This document shows, piece after piece, positions 35,916 to 45,085 of a stretch of 64,000 nucleotides of DNA; the stretch's first letter is position 1; each line of letters starts with the position of its first letter. Source of the stretch: Solibacillus silvestris_B (GTDB lineage Bacteria > Bacillota > Bacilli > Bacillales_A > Planococcaceae). The position numbers and the translations under genes are program-made. The notes beneath the pieces are model-generated. The model was given only the letters and a program-made list of their open reading frames with translations. It was not told the DNA's origin and ran no database searches. The stretch is from NCBI RefSeq assembly GCF_051967575.1, contig NZ_JBQCJW010000010.1:53064-117063 (forward strand). Reading direction: 5' to 3'.

Positions 35916-36654
35916 TTTGAAAGGCAAAAATGCAGTAGTAACGGGCGGGAGCCGAGGTCTTGGCAAAGAAATCGCCATTGGGCTTGCCAGCGCCGGAGCG
36001 AATGTCGCGATCATTTCCCGTACTGAATGCCCGGAAGTTGTGCAGGAAATTGAAGCATACGGTGTAAAATCGGTTTCTGTACCGTTCGATATTTCAAACA
36101 TTGGCGAGCATGAACAACTATTTGAACGAGTGACTGCCGAGATAGGCGGAATTGACATTCTGGTAAATAATGCAGGTGTCCAAAAACGGCATCCAGCAGT
36201 GGACTTCCCTCAGGAAGATTGGGATTTTGTGATGAATGTAAATGCAAATGCTGTATTTAGTTTATGCAAAGTATTCGGCAAACCGATGCTTGAGCGCGGC
36301 TGCGGAAAAATTATTAATATCGCTTCACTTTTATCGTTCCAAGGCGGGTTAACAGTACCGGCATATGCAGCAAGCAAAGGCGCCGTTATGCAATTTACAA
36401 AGTCTTTAGCGAACGAATGGGCATCTAAAGGTGTCAATGTAAACTGTATTGCACCAGGCTATATGGCGACAGATATGAATGAAGCTTTGATGGATGATGC
36501 CGTTCGAAGCCGTCAAATAATGGAGCGCATCCCTGCAAACCGATGGGGGAATGGGCAAGATATGCAAGGCGCGGCCATCTTTTTAGCATCTGATGCATCA
36601 AATTATATCCATGGTTTTACAATCGCTGTGGACGGTGGCTGGCTAGGACGATAG
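35896..36654 (+). CDS. kduD: 2-dehydro-3-deoxy-D-gluconate 5-dehydrogenase, KduD-like SDR (copy 1)
   Basis: 252 residues of the classical short-chain dehydrogenase family. TGGSRGLGKEIAIG is the cofactor site, NNAGVQ follows, and the catalytic tetrad includes Y and K in YAASKGAV. The start is ATG 35896 behind GGGGAGGA, inside the end of the previous gene. KduD reduces 3-deoxy-D-glycero-2,5-hexodiulosonate, the product of KduI, to 2-keto-3-deoxygluconate with NAD(P)H. A second, clearly related SDR lies two genes downstream, so one of the two may prefer a different sugar acid. Confidence 0.87.
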   Translation: MKTNLFNLKGKNAVVTGGSRGLGKEIAIGLASAGANVAIISRTECPEVVQEIEAYGVKSVSVPFDISNIGEHEQLFERVTAEIGGIDILVNNAGVQKRHPAVDFPQEDWDFVMNVNANAVFSLCKVFGKPMLERGCGKIINIASLLSFQGGLTVPAYAASKGAVMQFTKSLANEWASKGVNVNCIAPGYMATDMNEALMDDAVRSRQIMERIPANRWGNGQDMQGAAIFLASDASNYIHGFTIAVDGGWLGR

Positions 36655-36666
36655 GGAGGGCTTAAT

Positions 36667-37575
36667 ATGGCGAATAAAAAGGCGTATTCAGTGCTGATTA
36701 TGGTCATGTTTGTTTGGGGGGTGAATGTACCCGCAATCAAGTACTTAACGACCCAAGCTTCGCCAATCTCCATGACGTCCATCCGAATTTTCATCGCGGC
36801 CATTGTCGTATTTGCAATATTGAAAGCGATGGGGCTAATAAGGCGCTTAACAAAAAAAGAATGGGGCTACATACTTATCGGAGCCTTGTTGAACGTAGCG
36901 ATTCACCATTCTCTAATGGCTATTGGGGTAAGTATGACGACAGGCGCAAATGCTAGCCTGATCATTGGTACAGGGCCAATGTTGACGGCTGTGCTAGGTT
37001 CGCTGCTTCTGAAAAACATGCCTACTATTATTCAATGGCTCGGTTTCGGGATAGGGATGGCGGGGATTTCTATAACCGTACTATTATCCGGCGGTGAAGT
37101 TGCCGCATTTTCAGTAGGAGATTTGCTTGTATTTCTATCAATATTCTCGCAAGTTTTCAGTTTCATTATTATTTCAAAAGCATCAAAAACAATAGATCCC
37201 AGACTTTTGACAGCGTATATGTTTTTAGTAGGATCGATTATTTTGGCAATTACAGGAATGATCTTTGAGCCGAATGGATTCAGGGAAATGCCTTATACAA
37301 ATACAGCATTCTGGATCGTGCTTATCATTTCAGGTGCACTCGCAACAGCTGTGGGACATATGCTTTACAACAATACAATCCCGCAGGTCGGGGCAGCGAA
37401 AGCCGCTATATTTATAAATTTTAATACACTTTTTGCATTAGTTGGATCTGCACTTATTTTAGGGGAGCCAGTAACGTATGTGCATGGGATTGGACTAGTT
37501 TTAATCGTCATTGGCGTACTTTTCGGTTCTGGTTCATTTGAATACTTTTTAAATAGGAAGGAAGTAAAAGAATAA
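36667..37575 (+). CDS. EamA/DMT-family transporter
   Basis: 302 residues, about ten hydrophobic segments in two EamA repeats (first repeat near residues 5-135, second near 150-290), typical of the drug/metabolite transporter superfamily. It lies between the two KduD-like genes, and its stop overlaps the start of the second (TAATG). It could export or import a pathway metabolite or sugar acid, but substrate prediction for this family is poor. Confidence 0.87.
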   Translation: MANKKAYSVLIMVMFVWGVNVPAIKYLTTQASPISMTSIRIFIAAIVVFAILKAMGLIRRLTKKEWGYILIGALLNVAIHHSLMAIGVSMTTGANASLIIGTGPMLTAVLGSLLLKNMPTIIQWLGFGIGMAGISITVLLSGGEVAAFSVGDLLVFLSIFSQVFSFIIISKASKTIDPRLLTAYMFLVGSIILAITGMIFEPNGFREMPYTNTAFWIVLIISGALATAVGHMLYNNTIPQVGAAKAAIFINFNTLFALVGSALILGEPVTYVHGIGLVLIVIGVLFGSGSFEYFLNRKEVKE

Positions 37576-38339
37576 TGGGCTTTCAATTTGATTATTTCTC
37601 GTTAAAAGGCAAAACGGCATTGGTCACAGGTGCCCGCACAGGAATAGGACAAGCAATTGCAATAGGCTTGGCATCTGCAGGCGCGCATGTTTTATTAGTT
37701 GGGCATCAAGATAATATGCAGCATACACAATCTCAAATTACAGAACTAGGCGGCACATTTGAAACATTTTTAATCGATTTAAGTGATATCTCAACACTGC
37801 GCGAAAAAGTGCAGCCAATTATAAAAAATAACCGCATTGATATTTTAGTGAACAATGCCGGAATTATTCATCGCGAGCCAGCAGCGGATCATGCAGATGC
37901 ACAATGGCATAATGTCATGAATGTGAATATTCATGCTGTGTTTGCATTATGCCAGGAAATCGGCAATCAAATGATCGAGAATGGCAGCGGCAAAATTATA
38001 AATATTGCATCTCTTCTATCATTCCAAGGCGGTATTAATGTACCGGGATATACGACGAGTAAGCATGCGGTAGCTGGCTTGACGAAGGCATTGGCAAATG
38101 AATGGGCAGGGAAGAATATTCAAGTGAATGCCATTGCGCCTGGATACATTTCCACAAATAATACAGAAGCGCTGCGTAATGACGAATCGCGTAACCAGTC
38201 AATTTTGGAGCGTATTCCAGCAGGACGATGGGGCCAAGGAGAGGATATCGCAGGGGCGGCTGTATTTTTAGCATCGAAAGCGTCCGATTATGTATCAGGT
38301 CATGTATTAGTTGTTGATGGTGGCTGGATGGGTCGCTAA
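37575..38339 (+). CDS. KduD-like short-chain dehydrogenase (copy 2)
   Basis: 254 residues. TGARTGIGQAIAIG is the cofactor site, NNAGII follows, and the catalytic YTTSKHAV is present. Its C-terminus VDGGWMGR matches that of copy 1 (VDGGWLGR). The two share the SLLSFQGG segment before the active site, so this is a paralogue, probably from duplication. It is coupled to the transporter upstream by a 1-bp overlap. It is likely a 2-keto-3-deoxygluconate 5-dehydrogenase or a gluconate-5-dehydrogenase; which of the two genes is the main KduD cannot be said. Confidence 0.85.
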   Translation: MGFQFDYFSLKGKTALVTGARTGIGQAIAIGLASAGAHVLLVGHQDNMQHTQSQITELGGTFETFLIDLSDISTLREKVQPIIKNNRIDILVNNAGIIHREPAADHADAQWHNVMNVNIHAVFALCQEIGNQMIENGSGKIINIASLLSFQGGINVPGYTTSKHAVAGLTKALANEWAGKNIQVNAIAPGYISTNNTEALRNDESRNQSILERIPAGRWGQGEDIAGAAVFLASKASDYVSGHVLVVDGGWMGR

Positions 38340-38362
38340 TTTTAAGACAGTGAGGGAGAAGT

Positions 38363-39310
38363 ATGGACATTATTACAATTGGGGATGGCATGATTACTTT
38401 TGACCCTACAGCAAAGGGACCGCTGCGTTTCGTTCACCAATTCGAAAGAAAAATCGGTGGAGCAGAATTGAACGTCATGATTGGCTGTGCTCGCCTAGGT
38501 GCAAAAGCGGGCTGGATTAGCCGACTCGGGAAAGATGAATTTGGGCTTCATATTTTGAATACGGTTCGTGGTGAAGGCATTGATATTTCGGAAGTGAAAT
38601 TGATGGAAGACTATGCCACTTCATTGAATTTTAAAGAAATTCAAGAATCAGGTGACAGTAAAACATTTTACTACCGCCAAAAATCGCCGACAGAAACATT
38701 GACGGTAGAAAATCTGCCGTTGGACTATATCAAAAATGCTAAAATCCTTCATGTTTCAGGGGTATTCCCGGCAATTACAGAGCAAAACCGTCAAGTGATT
38801 CTTAAAGCGATTCAATTTGCAAAGAGATCTGGCGTGAAAGTAGCCCTTGACCCGAATATTCGTTTGAAACTATGGTCAAAGGAGCAGGCGAGACAGACGC
38901 TCATTCAGTATTTGCCTTATGTGGATTATTTACTGACGGGTCGCGAGGAGCTGGAAATCCTATTTGATACAGATGAAGATGCCAGACTATTTGAATGCTT
39001 GGCGGGTTATAATTTTGAGCATGTAATAGTAAAGGAAGGAGCAAAAGGGGCTTCTTATTTTGAAGATAATAAGTGGATTATTGTCCCGGGGTTCCCTGTC
39101 AATAAAGTCGTTGATACAGTTGGCGCAGGAGACGGTTTTGGCGCAGCATTTTTGTACGGGAAACTGCAGGGCTGGGACATAGAGAAAATCATGAAATTCG
39201 CCAATGCGGTAGGGGCGATGGTCGTACAAGTACAAGGTGATAATGAAGGATTACCTTATTATGAGGAAGTAGAAATATTTTTAGGAAAACGTGAATTGAT
39301 TGAGAGGTAG
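38363..39310 (+). CDS. kdgK: 2-keto-3-deoxygluconate kinase (PfkB family)
   Basis: 315 residues of the ribokinase/PfkB family. The N-terminal GGAELNVMIGCARLG motif and the C-terminal DTVGAGDGFGAAFL carry the catalytic aspartate. It phosphorylates KDG to 2-keto-3-deoxy-6-phosphogluconate. It sits between the KduD-like gene and the aldolase that uses its product, which makes the assignment firm. Confidence 0.9.
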   Translation: MDIITIGDGMITFDPTAKGPLRFVHQFERKIGGAELNVMIGCARLGAKAGWISRLGKDEFGLHILNTVRGEGIDISEVKLMEDYATSLNFKEIQESGDSKTFYYRQKSPTETLTVENLPLDYIKNAKILHVSGVFPAITEQNRQVILKAIQFAKRSGVKVALDPNIRLKLWSKEQARQTLIQYLPYVDYLLTGREELEILFDTDEDARLFECLAGYNFEHVIVKEGAKGASYFEDNKWIIVPGFPVNKVVDTVGAGDGFGAAFLYGKLQGWDIEKIMKFANAVGAMVVQVQGDNEGLPYYEEVEIFLGKRELIER

Positions 39311-39316
39311 TTCGAC

Positions 39317-39937
39317 ATGTTATATAACGAATTGAAATCAGCGAAATTAATCCCGGTTTTACGAAAAATACCTTATGAAACGAGCCAATCTTTAATAGAA
39401 GCGCTCATTTTAGGCGGCATTAAAGCACTTGAAATAACGATGGATACTGAAAAGGCGACAGAAATCATTAAGGAAACACGTCAGCAATTCAGCGATCAAG
39501 TAATTGTTGGCGCAGGTACGGTGCTAACTGTAGAGGACTGCAGGAAAGCTGTTGATGCAGGCGCACAATTTATCGTTTCACCTTCATTGAATTTGGATGT
39601 TGTGGAGTACAGTCTGAAAAATGGCCTGGCCGTCGTTCCGGGCGTATTTACACCAACCGAAATGCAAACAGCGTACATGGCTGGTGCAGAAATGATTAAA
39701 TTATTCCCTGCTTCGGCATTAAGTCCAGGCTTCATTAAAGATGTCAAAGGCCCGCTAAGTCATATCGCCATTATGACAACAGGGGGAATCACACTGGCGA
39801 ATGCGAATAGCTACCTGGAAGCTGGTGCCTCGGTAGTAGGAGCGGGAAGTGATCTAATCAATAAAGAGTTCGTGAAAAACGAACAATGGACAATGCTTCA
39901 AAAAGAAACAGAGCGATGGATTGAACAGTTGTCGTAA
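39317..39937 (+). CDS. kdgA: KDPG/KHG aldolase
   Basis: 206 residues. The conserved glutamate lies in ALEITMDT near residue 41. The Schiff-base lysine is in EMIKLFPAS near residue 127, and the phosphate-binding GG motif in TTGGI. It cleaves 2-keto-3-deoxy-6-phosphogluconate to pyruvate and glyceraldehyde-3-phosphate, delivering carbon to the glycolytic genes encoded earlier in the window. It is 6 bp from kdgK and the last gene before a terminator. Confidence 0.92.
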   Translation: MLYNELKSAKLIPVLRKIPYETSQSLIEALILGGIKALEITMDTEKATEIIKETRQQFSDQVIVGAGTVLTVEDCRKAVDAGAQFIVSPSLNLDVVEYSLKNGLAVVPGVFTPTEMQTAYMAGAEMIKLFPASALSPGFIKDVKGPLSHIAIMTTGGITLANANSYLEAGASVVGAGSDLINKEFVKNEQWTMLQKETERWIEQLS

Positions 39938-40008
39938 TGGCGGAATTAAAAGAATACGATCGAACTTTTAGCGTTTTGTAACAACTATAATCATGGCATA
40001 AATAAAAA

Positions 40009-40066
40009 CACCTTTCGTTGAAATTGGGCATGGGCTCCCAAAAAATCAATGGGAGGTGTCTTTTTT
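40009..40066 (+). terminator. Terminator of the uronate operon
   Basis: A 12-bp stem CACCTTTCGTTG / CAATGGGAGGTG (with G-T pairs) and a T run. The 371-bp gap from 39938 to 40308 holds nothing else I can support. Confidence 0.7.
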
Positions 40067-40308
40067 ATGACGGAGAGGGAATTATTCAAAATATCGCAAA
40101 TGACTTGTATCCACTGAAAGGGATCTGCTTATAAATCATCCATTTCAATTTGCTTCATTAATAGCTGCGACAAATAATGACTCGATTTTTGCCCACCCTG
40201 ATTTTTGGCAAAGGCTGTATATTACCTTTGATATGAAACTATTTCCAGTAAACCTCGTTAAAATATATAATGATGTCCCACACCCACAGTAATGAGAGGA
40301 GCATAATA

Positions 40309-40743
40309 TTGAGAAGATTTTTTTTCCCCATTATTTTTATAGGCGAGTGGATTTTATTTTTTTACGTTTCACTTTTGATTTTAATTCTTACCATAATCAA
40401 TTTAGCTAATGTTATTTATGTTGATATGTCTTGGGAAGAGCCTATTACTATAATATCATCAACAACAGCTTTTATTCAGTTAGTATTACTCGTAGCAGGA
40501 CTTTCTATTGTCTGCTTCCTCTATATAAAGCATTTCGCTGGTGAAGGGCTATATAAAAGGGTCAAAGCAGCTGCATGGGGAATTCTATTTTCTTTAAATC
40601 TTGTAAGCTGTATAAGCTACTTGCTAATATGGTACCGGCATAACGAATTTGATATATACAATATTGAATTGATTTTACTGTTATTCATTATTTTAGTTAG
40701 TGTATTTCTAATGCTGCATATCATTAAGAAATCTAATGAATAA
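40309..40743 (+). CDS. Small membrane protein of unknown function
   Basis: 144 residues if started at TTG 40309, which has GAGAGGA at good distance. An in-frame ATG at 40270 lacks a site. There are four hydrophobic segments (for example IIFIGEWILFFYVSLLILIL, then ITIISSTTAFIQLVLLVAGL) and a short charged tail. I recognise no family. It opens a stretch of accessory genes with lower GC than the metabolic operons, which may have been acquired. Confidence 0.6.
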   Translation: MRRFFFPIIFIGEWILFFYVSLLILILTIINLANVIYVDMSWEEPITIISSTTAFIQLVLLVAGLSIVCFLYIKHFAGEGLYKRVKAAAWGILFSLNLVSCISYLLIWYRHNEFDIYNIELILLLFIILVSVFLMLHIIKKSNE

Positions 40744-40910
40744 ATTCTGAGAATGCGCCAAGTAGCGATGAAAGTTGTTGCGTCGATGTTTTATACAGCT
40801 TTTTATGCACAATTGTTAAAAGTTAAAGGCTGCATCGCTTTAGAAACATTGTTAAATCACTACGTCCAATAAAGGGAAATTCAGATAAATAATTAAAAAG
40901 GCGGCTGATT

Positions 40911-41348
40911 TTGGTGGATATAGAGCATGATATTACACGCATGAAAAAGCGTGCTAAATGGGGATGTCTAATATGGGCTTTTATTTTGTTTTTTGGACCA
41001 ATCATTTCATTTGCCGGCTATTTTTATTACCATATGGAGATAAAAGAGCGCACGCTAGTATTAAGCCATTCACCGGATAATACGAATACAATTGAAATTG
41101 TAGAAAAAGGTGAACCTGCTTTTTTTGGTCCTTCTTCCGTCAGAATTAAAGCCGGGAATAAGAAGATTGATCGAATCATTAGCAATGATGGAAAAAGGCT
41201 AAATGAGTCGAATGCATTCGTGGAATGGATAAATGATGATTCTGCCCGTATTACATTAGTAGGAGAAGAACAATACCCGGAAATTATCGAGTTCAATAAA
41301 GGAAAACGCAAACCTTTCAAAACTGTTCAAGTTGAACTCGACTACTAA
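40911..41348 (+). CDS. Membrane-anchored protein resembling DUF5412
   Basis: 145 residues from TTG 40911 (or GTG 40914), with AAAAGGCGG upstream. One transmembrane helix (about residues 20-40) follows a positively charged N-terminus. The extracytoplasmic remainder contains ERTLVLSHSPDNTNTIEIVEK, a pattern of the DUF5412 family. That family assignment is tentative. No partner gene or function is apparent. Confidence 0.65.
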   Translation: MVDIEHDITRMKKRAKWGCLIWAFILFFGPIISFAGYFYYHMEIKERTLVLSHSPDNTNTIEIVEKGEPAFFGPSSVRIKAGNKKIDRIISNDGKRLNESNAFVEWINDDSARITLVGEEQYPEIIEFNKGKRKPFKTVQVELDY

Positions 41349-41537
41349 ACGTTAACTGTATCCCTTAACCAAACAAGAGTGATTGAACTCATAGAAACAC
41401 TTAGATTCCAAGGCGAAATTTTATAGGATGGTTTACGGCGATGATGGTAGAGGGGATGCGGAAAAATGGCTGGAGCTATGTCCACGGAGAGGTTCTGCCT
41501 AAAAATGAAATAGATCAATTAAAGGGAAGAAAATTAA

Positions 41538-41813
41538 ATGGAACTAAAAACACCGTGGTACTTAAAGAAAAAAACGTTATATTTTTTCTGTATTGTTACG
41601 CCGCCAATAGGTTATGTTGTTTTAATTATGAATCTAAAAAAGTTTGAACATACTCAAAAACTCGAGTATTTGTTTATAGCAACTATTATGATGGCGATCT
41701 GGTTGTTGAAGTTTTTACCTGAAAAGTTAAATAACTATGTATGGGCAATTATAATAACGCTTTTAGTCGGTAGTGCTATTATCAAAATTTTAAAGAATAG
41801 AAAGCATGAGTAG
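41538..41813 (+). CDS. Small membrane protein, unknown
   Basis: 91 residues from ATG 41538 behind AAAGGGAAG. Three hydrophobic segments follow a PWYLKKKTLYFF start (residues 5-30, 43-58, 67-85). The end is basic (LKNRKHE). I recognise no family. The 190 bp before it encode a gene-like reading frame (from 41441) in another frame that may be the remnant of a different small protein. Confidence 0.55.
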   Translation: MELKTPWYLKKKTLYFFCIVTPPIGYVVLIMNLKKFEHTQKLEYLFIATIMMAIWLLKFLPEKLNNYVWAIIITLLVGSAIIKILKNRKHE

Positions 41814-42041
41814 AAATTCCTTGATTAAGATGTGGTTTATAAAGCAACAAATGTTGTGGGGTAATTTTTGGTATTTATCTATAACAAGTCTTATTGGGCT
41901 ATGTTACGCTTAGCCGGAATAATAAGCGGCATTCATATTTTGAACAACCGAGCCGGATTGTGAGTACTGTGTTTGTGACATGAAAACAGAATGTGAAACG
42001 CGGGAGAGTAATATTATTAAAATTTTACTATGGGGGTACTT

Positions 42042-42700
42042 ATGAAAACTCACTATTATTTAGGGTGGTTCAGCAACTTTTTTCCGGGGAATCTGGCTAG
42101 GGTGCTGCAGGAGGACATAACGGATAGAAAATCGCTTGCTATGATTATGCGAATCCCTATTTTAATGAAGATGATGGTGCTGCTGAGCGCTCATGGCTTG
42201 ACCAGGCCGGCATTATGTTTGATGAATACCATCTGATTAATTATCACGTACAGAAGGAAAATGCCCAAACATTAATTGAAAAGGCTTCAGCCATTTTCTT
42301 ACTGGGTGGAGATACTATTAAACAAAATGGCTTTTTGATGGAATATGAATTGTCGGATCTGATTAAAGAAAGCGGAGCCGTTGTGATGGGGGCAAGCGCT
42401 GGTGCAATCAACATGTCCGCTAAATGGTTATGCTCGAAAAACTTTGGATATAAAGTTGAAACAAGCTCTTTTTACGACGGAATCGGGCTAGACGATTTTT
42501 CTGTCCTGTCTCATTTTGATCTTGAAAATAATATGGCGCTCGTTCAAGCAGAGTTGTCTTCTTTATCGGAAGAAATGAATATTTATGCCTCGAATAAAGA
42601 TTGCGCTGTACGTACAAAGGGAGACAAAATCGACATTTTTGGCGATGTATATTTAATTTCCCGTTTAAAGGTCCAGAAATTAGATGAGACAATCCTGTAG
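42042..42700 (+). pseudogene. Peptidase S51-like (dipeptidase E type) gene with a frameshift
   Basis: It starts at ATG 42042 behind GGGGGT. Reading gives KTHYYLGWFSNFFPGN and continues to about 42145. The frame must then shift by one base to continue as NPYFNEDDGAAERSWLDQAG and MFDEYHLINYHVQ. The second part holds the S51 core: IFLLGGDT and the nucleophile serine in VVMGASAGAINM. It ends at TAG 42700. Unless this is a sequencing error, the gene is inactive. S51 enzymes cleave dipeptides or cyanophycin-like substrates. Confidence 0.75.
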
Positions 42701-42861
42701 TTACCCGTTGTTCTTAGTTATTCTACAATCGGACACATTTCTTTAATAGGGAGTGTGTCTTTTTCAATTTTAAAGCGATTTAATCATAAAGAATTTGATG
42801 GACTAGCGATGTAATTTAATAAGATGAATATGGTTGTTTTACTATACGGGAGGGATTTCTC

Positions 42862-42981
42862 ATGAATAATACAAAAAATAAATGGAGCATTGCCGAAGTG
42901 AAGACAAGCTATTTTGTATTTTCTGGAGCTGCAATCGGTGCTATTTTAGGGTTAATTGCTTATGTGAATAATTGGTTGTGA
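42862..42981 (+). CDS. 39-aa single-span membrane protein
   Basis: ATG 42862 follows GGGAGGGA, and the frame ends at TGA 42981. The product has a charged N-terminal half (MNNTKNKWSIAEVKTS) and one hydrophobic helix (about residues 17-36). The strong ribosome-binding site supports a real small gene. No family or function is known to me. Confidence 0.6.
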   Translation: MNNTKNKWSIAEVKTSYFVFSGAAIGAILGLIAYVNNWL

Positions 42982-43222
42982 GAAAGTGGGCAATCTATTA
43001 ATTAACCTTTATTCCTCAAACGGCCGCGATTCTGTAATAAAGACCAGCGCTCGTTTTTCTGTAAAGGGCAAATGAATAAAAGCTCATTAAATTAATCGTT
43101 TATTTGGAGAATATTGTATAATTGAAGAAGCGTTCCGTTATATAGGGTACCTTAAATAAATGCAAATTTTACTTTTATTGAATTTCAGCACATAAAATGA
43201 GGGGAGATGGAAATGAATTTAC

Positions 43223-44221
43223 ATGAACATATTCGAGGCAAATGAAGCTTGCAAGGAGATTGATGGAGTAATGATTCTCAAAGAAATCTCTTTAAGCATT
43301 TTCCAAGGTGAAAAAGTAGCGATCACCGGAAACAATGGGTCCGGAAAAAGTAGCCTTTTAAAGCTTATTGGAGGCATATTTGAGGAAACTGCCGGGCAAG
43401 TGAAGAGATCTTATATTAATGTAGGATACGTACCTGAACATTTTCCGGAAAATATCCGATTCAAATTACAGGACTATTTAATATTGGTCGGTAAAATGAC
43501 GTGTAAATCGGATGAAGATATTTTAAAAAGAATTGGGAATTATGCGGAGCTGTTTGCAATTACAGACTTTTTAACGACCCCCTTGAATCATTGTTCAAAA
43601 GGGACAAAGCAGAAGGCGGGAATTATCCAAGCATTATTGAAGAAACCGGATTTATTATTATTGGACGAGCCGCTTACCGGGTTAGATGATAATGCAAAAA
43701 TTGAGCTTTTGAATCAGCTGAATTCTCTTCAAAGAGAAAAAACGATTATTTTTACTGCACATGAACCACTGCTCATTGAAGGATTAGCTGATAGAGTTAT
43801 AACTGTAGAGAGCGGAAGAATTATTTATGATGCTAAAACAAACAAAAAGGAAAAATTTATATATATAAAGGCGAAAATCCCCACTAGAGAGATAATAGGG
43901 CCTTCACCAAAAGTTGTGGATGACAAAACTTCATGCCAAGGCGAGTTGATTGGAATGGAGGAGAGGCGACTCCAGCGGGAACAGAACGAGGGAGAGACTA
44001 CAGGCTCGAGCCGTGCCCGCGGAAAGCGTCCGAGCCGCAATGGAAATCAACCCCATGTTATGGTGATGAATCAAATAATAGAAGAGATTCCAGCTGTTAC
44101 ATATAAGTTTATAGGGCCGGATTCTGTTGAAATAATTGTTCCAGCTCAAGAGTCTGATGAGATTTTGGCTATGTTGCTTAAAAGGGGATGTTCAATATTC
44201 GAATTAACAGAGAAGAGGTAG
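43223..44221 (+). CDS. ABC transporter ATP-binding protein carrying an in-frame repeat element
   Basis: 332 residues. Walker A is GNNGSGKSS near residue 36, Walker B is LLLLDEPLTGLDD near residue 153, and the signature is the variant NHCSKGTKQKAGI. The switch His is in FTAHEPLL. The start is ATG 43223; another ATG 10 bp upstream is in a closed frame. The C-terminal extension (after residue 210) is interrupted by a GC-rich repeat (43945-44052) read through as MEERRLQREQNEGETTGSS and similar low-complexity residues. An IEEIPAVTYKFIGPDSVEII domain then follows. It pairs with the permease gene 4 bp downstream. Whether the inserted peptide is tolerated is open. Confidence 0.82.
   Translation: MNIFEANEACKEIDGVMILKEISLSIFQGEKVAITGNNGSGKSSLLKLIGGIFEETAGQVKRSYINVGYVPEHFPENIRFKLQDYLILVGKMTCKSDEDILKRIGNYAELFAITDFLTTPLNHCSKGTKQKAGIIQALLKKPDLLLLDEPLTGLDDNAKIELLNQLNSLQREKTIIFTAHEPLLIEGLADRVITVESGRIIYDAKTNKKEKFIYIKAKIPTREIIGPSPKVVDDKTSCQGELIGMEERRLQREQNEGETTGSSRARGKRPSRNGNQPHVMVMNQIIEEIPAVTYKFIGPDSVEIIVPAQESDEILAMLLKRGCSIFELTEKR
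43945..44052. repeat. GC-rich interspersed repeat element inside the ABC ATPase gene
   Basis: The stretch begins GTTGATTGGAATGGAGGAG and ends GGAAATCAAC. Its ends form an inverted repeat, GTTGATT / AATCAAC, enclosing a purine-rich then GC-rich core with CCCGCGGAAAGCG. It resembles a family of about 100-180 bp elements that I remember from intergenic regions of many Bacillus-group genomes; this recollection is unverified. Its base composition differs clearly from the AT-rich gene around it. Here it lies in frame and free of stop codons. Confidence 0.7.
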
Positions 44222-44225
44222 TAAG

Positions 44226-44930
44226 TTGTCAGCTTTTATCCAATACCAATTAATAAGCTTTGTTCGTTCATTAAAATTTATCCCGCCCTTTATTGCTTTT
44301 TTTGTATGGGTATTTATTTTATATGCCTATAAAAATGTGCCGATTCTCAGCAGTTATGGCGCATCTTCAATAGCAATGTACTTAATTATGACTTGGATTA
44401 CAATGTCCATTTTCACTTTGGATGAAGAAAGTGAAAAGCATATCTTAATATCCCATCTTAAAAGAAAAGTTAGTTATTTATTTGGCAAATGGCTAACTAT
44501 TCTAGTAGTAATGCTTCCATTACTTTTGTTTGCAATTTTTTTCCCGATCATTACAGAAAGCTTCAAAGGGAATATGTCGCTTATGCTATATGCTTATGCA
44601 TTCTACAGCCACTTGGTCTTTATGACATTTGGGATATTAGTGGGTACCCTATTTTCGGCTACAAAACTTGCCACAAAAAAATACGCCTGGCTTTCAGCTG
44701 TATTAATAATCGTAATTTCCCTCTCCGCAAAATCAATTATTGAAATATCATTATTTTTTAAATGGATTCTATGGGTCTTCCCGCCTGTGTTCAAAGTGAT
44801 CGGGTATATGGAAGGAGAAGATCAAGTACTAATAAATATACCAGTAATACTTGATAGTGTTTTTGTCGTTATTTATATAATCATCGGAACCGTTATATTA
44901 ATATCTCTTTTTATGAAAAAAGAGAGGTAG
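44226..44930 (+). CDS. ABC transporter permease-like membrane protein
   Basis: 234 residues from TTG 44226 behind AGAGGTAG, 4 bp after the ATPase gene. It has six hydrophobic segments typical of ABC-2-like exporters, with a conserved soluble loop (DEESEKHILISHLKRKVSYLFGKW near residue 65). Together with the ATPase it forms a two-gene export system. Substrate unknown; small ABC-2 pairs of this kind often export peptides or drugs. Confidence 0.78.
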   Translation: MSAFIQYQLISFVRSLKFIPPFIAFFVWVFILYAYKNVPILSSYGASSIAMYLIMTWITMSIFTLDEESEKHILISHLKRKVSYLFGKWLTILVVMLPLLLFAIFFPIITESFKGNMSLMLYAYAFYSHLVFMTFGILVGTLFSATKLATKKYAWLSAVLIIVISLSAKSIIEISLFFKWILWVFPPVFKVIGYMEGEDQVLINIPVILDSVFVVIYIIIGTVILISLFMKKER

Positions 44931-45085
44931 CAGCTTTACTGACTCATAAATATGTTGAAATCTATACGATGTATAAAGGGCGTAATTCTTGATGCGACAC
45001 GTAGGAATGTCAACATTAAACTGGATAAAAACTATCAAAGCAGAGTAGTTAAAATAAATCAAATATCGTCAGGGGTAATGAAAAA

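Noticed and set aside
41441..41647. Open frame of 68 codons upstream of the 91-aa membrane protein gene
   Set aside because: It has a weak start and runs into the better-supported downstream gene in another frame; possibly a remnant.
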